A stretch of DNA of 64,000 nucleotides from an uncultured Acetatifactor sp. (lineage in GTDB: Bacteria; Bacillota; Clostridia; Lachnospirales; Lachnospiraceae). The stretch is taken from the NCBI GenBank assembly GCA_910584865.1, contig CAJUCE010000003.1, forward strand, positions 1-64,000. The letters are read 5' to 3'. Shown here one piece after another: positions 59,991 to 64,000 of the stretch. Within the stretch, counting starts at the first letter, position 1; every line of letters starts with the position of its first letter. The notes under the pieces are model-generated. The model ran no database searches, was not told where the DNA came from, and saw only the letters and a program-made list of their open reading frames with translations. The position numbers were made by a program, and so were the translations under genes.

Positions 59991-60035
59991 AAAAAGAGCA
60001 GGAATCCCGGCAGCATTGTACGGTTCCCGCTCTTT
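59991..60035 (-). terminator. rho-independent terminator of the AAA ATPase gene
   Basis: AAAGAGC (59993-59999) pairs with GCTCTTT (60029-60035), extended by GGAA/TTCC; on the minus strand the arm continues as TTTTTGG. Confidence 0.75.
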
Positions 60036-60070
60036 GTAAGATTTACCATGAATGATTCAGACCAAGCAGC

Positions 60071-61654
60071 TCATACCATCGCTTCAAAAATCACCTTCCC
60101 ACCGCATGAGATCTCTTTTACTCCCGGTTCTTTCTTCTTATTAAAATTGAAGCTGAGCATGTATCCCTTCTGCGCATGATAGGATTCCAGATAGGAAGCG
60201 AGCTGCGCCTCTCCCCTTCTGTTATACTCGTCGCCGCGCCATATCTTGATTTCGATAATGTATTGCCGTCCCCTGTAGTCCACAATCACATCCGTGCGCC
60301 CCTGGTCCCTGGTTCTGGCTTCAATATAATAATTTCCCACACCATTGATTACCGGCTTTAAATACAGCAGGAAAAATTTCCTTCCGTTTTCTTCTATAAA
60401 TTTCTCATCCGCTGAATGATACAAGTCGTTCCAGTGTAATACAAACTTTTTCAACAGTAATTCCATGTCCAGGAAGCCGTCCCTGATAAACTGATTCCTG
60501 TCTGCCATTGCAGTAGTAAAAGTCTGGTTAGAGACTTCCTCTTCCGACAAAAATAAATTGTACAAAACAGTTTCGAAAATCCTGTTTGCAATAGACAAAG
60601 CCCCATTTACATTTTTCACAAACCCAAACATGGATGCAAGCTGGATCACGTCATTATGAGAATTATACACAACCCTCTCCCCCCTAAAAAGCATGGAATA
60701 AAGCAAATCCCGCAGCTTAGGGTAATCCGTCAGTTTATTGATCAGCGAATCGAACAGTGTATTCTTCTCCATCAGCAGAATCTTCTCAGCCGCCAGCAGT
60801 CCCTCCCTGCTCCACGCCGCCTGCCTGTCCGGAAATTCCGCACTGCCGGGAACTTGCTCATCCAACAGCTGGCAAAGCCGGGATACCAGAAACGGATATC
60901 CGGATGTGTCTTCGTACAAAAGTTCCGCCATCCGTCCCACATCCATCCCGGTATGGTGGTCAGCCTCATATTCGGCCAGCATGCCCGCTATGCCGTCTGC
61001 CTCCAAATCCATATTTACATCAAATGCGGCCGCAATGTTCCACGGGCTGTTATGCTTATGCTCCGAGTCTGGGCGAATCTTCTGCTTCAAGTTCCTGATA
61101 TCATACACCCCTGCCAGAATCACCGACTGAAAGGTGGGATACTCCTCCCTCTGCAGGTAATATCCTCGCAAAAGCGCCAGGAAATCAAGAAAAACCTGGT
61201 TGTTGGACGCACTGTCCACCTCGTCTATGAGCAGGATCACAGGCTTCGGCGCAGAAGCGCAGAATTCGCTCAGCTCTTCAAACAACTCCGCCATGGAGCA
61301 GTTCTTATCTTCCGCACATTTTTTAATTCTGTCTAAAGCTTCCCCCTTAGCTTCCGGAATACGCCGCAGCGCCAAGGTAAAACACCTGGCAAAGGCAGTG
61401 GAAAAAGTCTGCTCATTCTCAAAGGCAGCCCCTGTCAGAAACTGAAAATCAAGGCTGGCTACGATGAAATCCTGCTGCAGGAAATCCTTCAAAGCCGCCA
61501 GAGTTGTCGTTTTCCCGTATTGTCTGCCTCGGTTTATTACAAAATAGTACTGCCTGTCAATCATCCTTCTGATTTCCGCAAGCCGCCTATCTAAATTGAC
61601 CATATAATGCTTTGATGGCCTGCAGACACCTGTCGTATTAAAATATTTCGCCAT
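60071..61654 (-). CDS. AAA ATPase fused to PD-(D/E)XK nuclease-like domain
   Basis: A 527-residue protein of the AAA_14/AAA-ATPase-like plus DUF1703-type nuclease family, abundant in gut anaerobes. The P-loop is atypical: NRGRQYGKTTTLAAL near residue 40. Walker B is VILLIDEVDSAS near 140. The C-terminus has the nuclease core RTDVIVDYRGRQYIIEIKIW near 463, with Asp and the E-I-K pair as metal ligands. GGAGG precedes the start. Its cellular role is unknown; mobile-element or defence links are plausible but no partner gene is adjacent. It is followed by a terminator. Confidence 0.8.
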   Translation of the reverse strand: MAKYFNTTGVCRPSKHYMVNLDRRLAEIRRMIDRQYYFVINRGRQYGKTTTLAALKDFLQQDFIVASLDFQFLTGAAFENEQTFSTAFARCFTLALRRIPEAKGEALDRIKKCAEDKNCSMAELFEELSEFCASAPKPVILLIDEVDSASNNQVFLDFLALLRGYYLQREEYPTFQSVILAGVYDIRNLKQKIRPDSEHKHNSPWNIAAAFDVNMDLEADGIAGMLAEYEADHHTGMDVGRMAELLYEDTSGYPFLVSRLCQLLDEQVPGSAEFPDRQAAWSREGLLAAEKILLMEKNTLFDSLINKLTDYPKLRDLLYSMLFRGERVVYNSHNDVIQLASMFGFVKNVNGALSIANRIFETVLYNLFLSEEEVSNQTFTTAMADRNQFIRDGFLDMELLLKKFVLHWNDLYHSADEKFIEENGRKFFLLYLKPVINGVGNYYIEARTRDQGRTDVIVDYRGRQYIIEIKIWRGDEYNRRGEAQLASYLESYHAQKGYMLSFNFNKKKEPGVKEISCGGKVIFEAMV

Positions 61655-62320
61655 ACTACCGCCTCCCTGCCTCTCTCTTGTCCAACTCCCGACTCACAAA
61701 AACCCGTAGCTCTACTGTAGCTGTCATTTTGTTTTATTATGGTTTTGGAATAAAACTTCTTTATTATTATAGCAGAAAACCAAATAAATTACACTGTCTT
61801 TTGCTTAGAATCAGGGTTGTTTCACAAAGACATTATAGTCTTTTTAATACTGACCAGTCAATAGCTTGTTAGCCTGTCACAGGCGGGGATGCAGGCATTG
61901 GTTTCTGCTGCAAAGGCAGATACCGCGGAGAAAAAACTTCCAGAGAAACGGACGATGCAGGAGCAGATACTGCGGCGGCAGCGGATGCCGTGAAATCCCC
62001 TGCCGGGAATGCATTGCGTTCCCCCAGCCCTGTTTAATTCAGTTTAACCGGGTGAAATCGCAGGCCGAATCCATACAGGTGGCCGAATTGTTTTCAACAA
62101 TATGCCGTAAAAAGACGGCAATGTCATCAGGGAAACCTCCCAATAACATATTTTCCGTCAGTTCCCGGACAGCATATTCCTCAAAGGCGTTCAGCTGTCC
62201 GTCCTCATCGCCGGCCAGATAATAGGAGACATAACATATCCTCAATCTTTCCCGAATTCCAGGCCGGCAATTTCAGAAAAAGAGCAGTGTCCAGGCAATC
62301 TTCAAGGTACAATCCTTCTT
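61655..62320. other. gene-poor region with coding remnants
   Basis: About 665 bases between the AAA ATPase and the ABC exporter. 61680-61860 is AT-rich and holds the likely promoter area of the AAA gene (a TATAAT on the minus strand near 61770). At 61889-61993 a 34-codon plus frame (charged and helical, KKLPEKRTMQEQILRR) looks like a protein remnant. A minus frame at 62039-62245 is listed separately. No RNA gene or repeat was seen. Confidence 0.5.
62039..62245 (-). CDS. short ORF or gene fragment, unrecognised
   Basis: A 68-codon frame opening at TTG 62245 with only a weak upstream purine run. It encodes an acidic helical part (YYLAGDEDGQLNAFEEYAVR), then ELTENMLLGG, then about 33 residues ending in two cysteines and a polar tail. 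A stop codon lies shortly upstream, and a neighbouring frame holds protein-like sequence, so it may be the C-terminal piece of a frameshifted gene. The GG could be chance or resemble a double-glycine leader; it lies downstream of the ABC exporter on the same strand. Confidence 0.3.
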   Translation of the reverse strand: MRICYVSYYLAGDEDGQLNAFEEYAVRELTENMLLGGFPDDIAVFLRHIVENNSATCMDSACDFTRLN

Positions 62321-64000
62321 TCAGTCACCATACCACTGTTCCTGCGCCTCATAAAGTCTTTTGTATTCCCCTTCCCTGGCAATCAGCTCCTCATGGGTAC
62401 CCGTCTGGACTGCCTCACCGTCCTTCATCACCAGAATTCGGTCCGCAAGCTTCACGGAGCCCAGGCGGTGGGTCACGATAACAGCCGTTTTATCTCGGGC
62501 AATTTCGGCAAAGCGGTTATAAATCCTCGTTTCCTCGTACGGGTCAATGGCGGCAGTGGGCTCATCCAGGATAATCATGTCATGGATCCTGAAAAAGCCC
62601 CTGGCGATGGCCACACGCTGCCACTGTCCGCCCGACAGGTCTATGCCGTCAAATTCCCGGGAAAGCATGGTTTCATAGCCCTCCGGGAAAGTGCCTGTCT
62701 CCACTCCCGCCATATCGCATACACTGTCCATCCGTACCTTCCCGCAGTCTGCCGATGGATCGCTGATGGTGATATTTTCGGCCAGAGTCATCTGATAACG
62801 CTGATATTTCTGAAATACTGCGGAAGTCCCGGCGGCCAGCACCCCCATAGCAAGCTCCCGGGTGTCCACTCCATTCTTCTTAACGCAGCCTTTCTTGGGA
62901 AGGTAGAGTCCGGCAATCAGACGAATCAGGGTGGATTTTCCGGAACCGTTCTCCCCTACCACCGCCAGAGTCTCCCCTTTATGCAGCGTCAGGCTCACGT
63001 TTTTTACTGCATACTTCACCGCTTCCGTAGTATCGTCTTCTATGGAATGACCATCTTCCACCGATTGCTTTTCTTCCCTGGAGTGGCCCTCCTCCCCGGA
63101 GCAGCTTTCTTCCATAGAGTGACCTTCTTCCCTGGAGCGGTTTTCTTCCTTAGATTGGTTTCCTTCCGTTTTCCGGACAGGATAGGAAAAGCTCACATTT
63201 TCCAGTACAATATCCCCCCATCCGGGCGCTTCCTGCAGCTGTCCGGCACGTTCCTCCATATTCAGAAAATTCAGGTAGTTGCGGATGGACCCCACGTTAC
63301 TCGCCATCTCTCCCATATGCCTGCATATGATCTCCTCCATGATGTCGTACAGCATACCCAAAGAATTAAAGACCGCCGCAAAAGCCCCCACCGTCACCTC
63401 CTGCTTCATCAGAGCGTCAAACAGCATCCAGAGAATGCCACAGTACCCCGCCACCGTCAGGGCGCGCATGGAAAGCTCGAACAGATTGGACTTCATGGTG
63501 GCCTTCAGTCTCAGCTTCTGCAGACAGGACAGAGTTTCCTGATACAGCTTCTTAAAATAAAAGAAGCCGCCCAGAAGCCGGGTCTCCTTGAAATATTCCC
63601 GTCCCATCATACAGTTTTCGTAATATTCGTATTCCCTGCGCACCGGAGCGGAATCGTCCTCCAGGCGGGAGAAAAACTTCACGCGGAGCAGCTGCGCCAG
63701 AGCCGTAGGCAGGAATATGATGACAATGGCGCTGGCCAGAACCGGTTTCAGCGAAAAAAGGTACCACCCCATAAAAGCGAAATACGGAACATAAAAAGTC
63801 AGTATTGCAATCACATCATAGACATACCAGAAGGCGCTGTTCTTCCCCTGCTCCGCCTTGTTAATGTCGTCCAGCTTCTCCGTATCTTCAAAGGCAGCCG
63901 GATCCAGGCGGCCGATTTTCTCCTGAATTGCCGTGGAAAGATAAGCGCCCGCCTTTCCTTCCACCACATCGGGAAGGAAATTGGATACACCGTTCAGCAC
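62321..64000 (-). CDS. ABC exporter, permease-ATPase fusion, 5' end outside window
   Basis: A partial exporter half-transporter (at least 559 residues). The visible membrane part has several hydrophobic segments (ILTFYVPYFAFMGWYLF; FLPTALAQLL; YCGILWMLFDALM). The ATPase shows the P-loop VVGENGSGKSTLIRLIAGLY, signature DLSGGQWQRVAIARGFF, Walker B MIILDEPTAAID and H-loop VIVTHRLGSVK. Between the two, an acidic hexapeptide repeat (SREEGH-like, seven units) has expanded. The ATP-binding half resembles lipid/drug or peptide exporters. No C39 peptidase is visible, but the N-terminus is missing. Confidence 0.85.
   Translation of the reverse strand: MLNGVSNFLPDVVEGKAGAYLSTAIQEKIGRLDPAAFEDTEKLDDINKAEQGKNSAFWYVYDVIAILTFYVPYFAFMGWYLFSLKPVLASAIVIIFLPTALAQLLRVKFFSRLEDDSAPVRREYEYYENCMMGREYFKETRLLGGFFYFKKLYQETLSCLQKLRLKATMKSNLFELSMRALTVAGYCGILWMLFDALMKQEVTVGAFAAVFNSLGMLYDIMEEIICRHMGEMASNVGSIRNYLNFLNMEERAGQLQEAPGWGDIVLENVSFSYPVRKTEGNQSKEENRSREEGHSMEESCSGEEGHSREEKQSVEDGHSIEDDTTEAVKYAVKNVSLTLHKGETLAVVGENGSGKSTLIRLIAGLYLPKKGCVKKNGVDTRELAMGVLAAGTSAVFQKYQRYQMTLAENITISDPSADCGKVRMDSVCDMAGVETGTFPEGYETMLSREFDGIDLSGGQWQRVAIARGFFRIHDMIILDEPTAAIDPYEETRIYNRFAEIARDKTAVIVTHRLGSVKLADRILVMKDGEAVQTGTHEELIAREGEYKRLYEAQEQWYGD
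63036..63161 (-). repeat. seven-unit 18-bp minisatellite inside the ABC exporter gene
   Basis: On the plus strand TCTTC(C/T) starts at 63036, 63054, 63072, 63090 (TCCTC), 63108, 63126 and 63144, exactly 18 bp apart, followed by a variant of TGGAGTG. It encodes S-x-E-(E/D)-x-x hexapeptides in frame, placed between the membrane domain and the ATPase. Confidence 0.9.

Overview
The window reads as chromosomal DNA of a mid-GC, Gram-positive anaerobe of the class Clostridia, most probably Lachnospiraceae. Supporting signs are strong AGGAGG-type ribosome sites, the NifU-like scaffold plus GGGtGRT gene pair, an era-yqzL-recO order, single-chain glycyl-tRNA synthetase, RecD2, a LysM/GH18 spore-type hydrolase, HscC with a TPR J-protein, and a GH127 glycosidase. 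Nearly all genes lie on the minus strand. There is one tRNA (Thr, CGT), no rRNA, no CRISPR array and no intact mobile element.

Layout. 1-8134: Fe-S scaffold genes, a HicB/DinB-like fusion, a hexapeptide-repeat protein, a MazG-like protein, topB, asd and argH. 8243-11321: a two-gene ABC importer without a binding protein, and an NhaC-type antiporter. 11584-13714: tRNA-Thr, a decayed gene, an unknown protein and MscS. 13902-20936: glgB with a long basic tail, DUF1015, a 38-residue membrane peptide, DUF1266, a methyltransferase and a short unknown. 21050-25528: a decayed tyrosine recombinase, GH127, MATE and an AlkD-like protein. 25782-29588: gap-pgk-MazG-like-tpiA, with a 67-bp tandem repeat at the pgk/MazG-like junction. 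30147-38402: PHP phosphatase, HscC and J/TPR protein, glycyl-tRNA synthetase, lipoprotein. 38497-44374: recO, yqzL-like, era, LysM-GH18, nth, recD2. 44529-48481: Gfo/Idh/MocA dehydrogenase, IolE-like epimerase, AraC regulator, DegV. 48519-53342: ilvN, ilvB and a short-form metH. 53534-57555: lipoprotein, three small membrane proteins, ruvA, MATE. 57827-59829: leuD and leuC. 60071-64000: AAA ATPase/PD-(D/E)XK protein, gene remnants and a 5'-truncated ABC exporter.

Biosynthesis of amino acids dominates (asd, argH, ilvBN, leuCD, metH), together with the lower-glycolysis operon, DNA repair and recombination (topB, nth, recD2, recO, ruvA, AlkD-like) and proteostasis (HscC with its J protein).

The most unusual property is the repeated presence of low-complexity or tandem-repeat inserts in otherwise ordinary genes: a disordered block in TopB, a histone-H1-like tail on GlgB, a Gly/Ser linker in MetH, and a shared 18-bp in-frame minisatellite in both the DUF1015 gene and the ABC exporter. 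There are also two intergenic tandem arrays (67 bp and 58 bp). No single cluster can be shown to be a new defence or biosynthetic system. The best leads are the repeat families, the HscC/non-canonical J-protein pair, and a long structured leader in front of ilvB.
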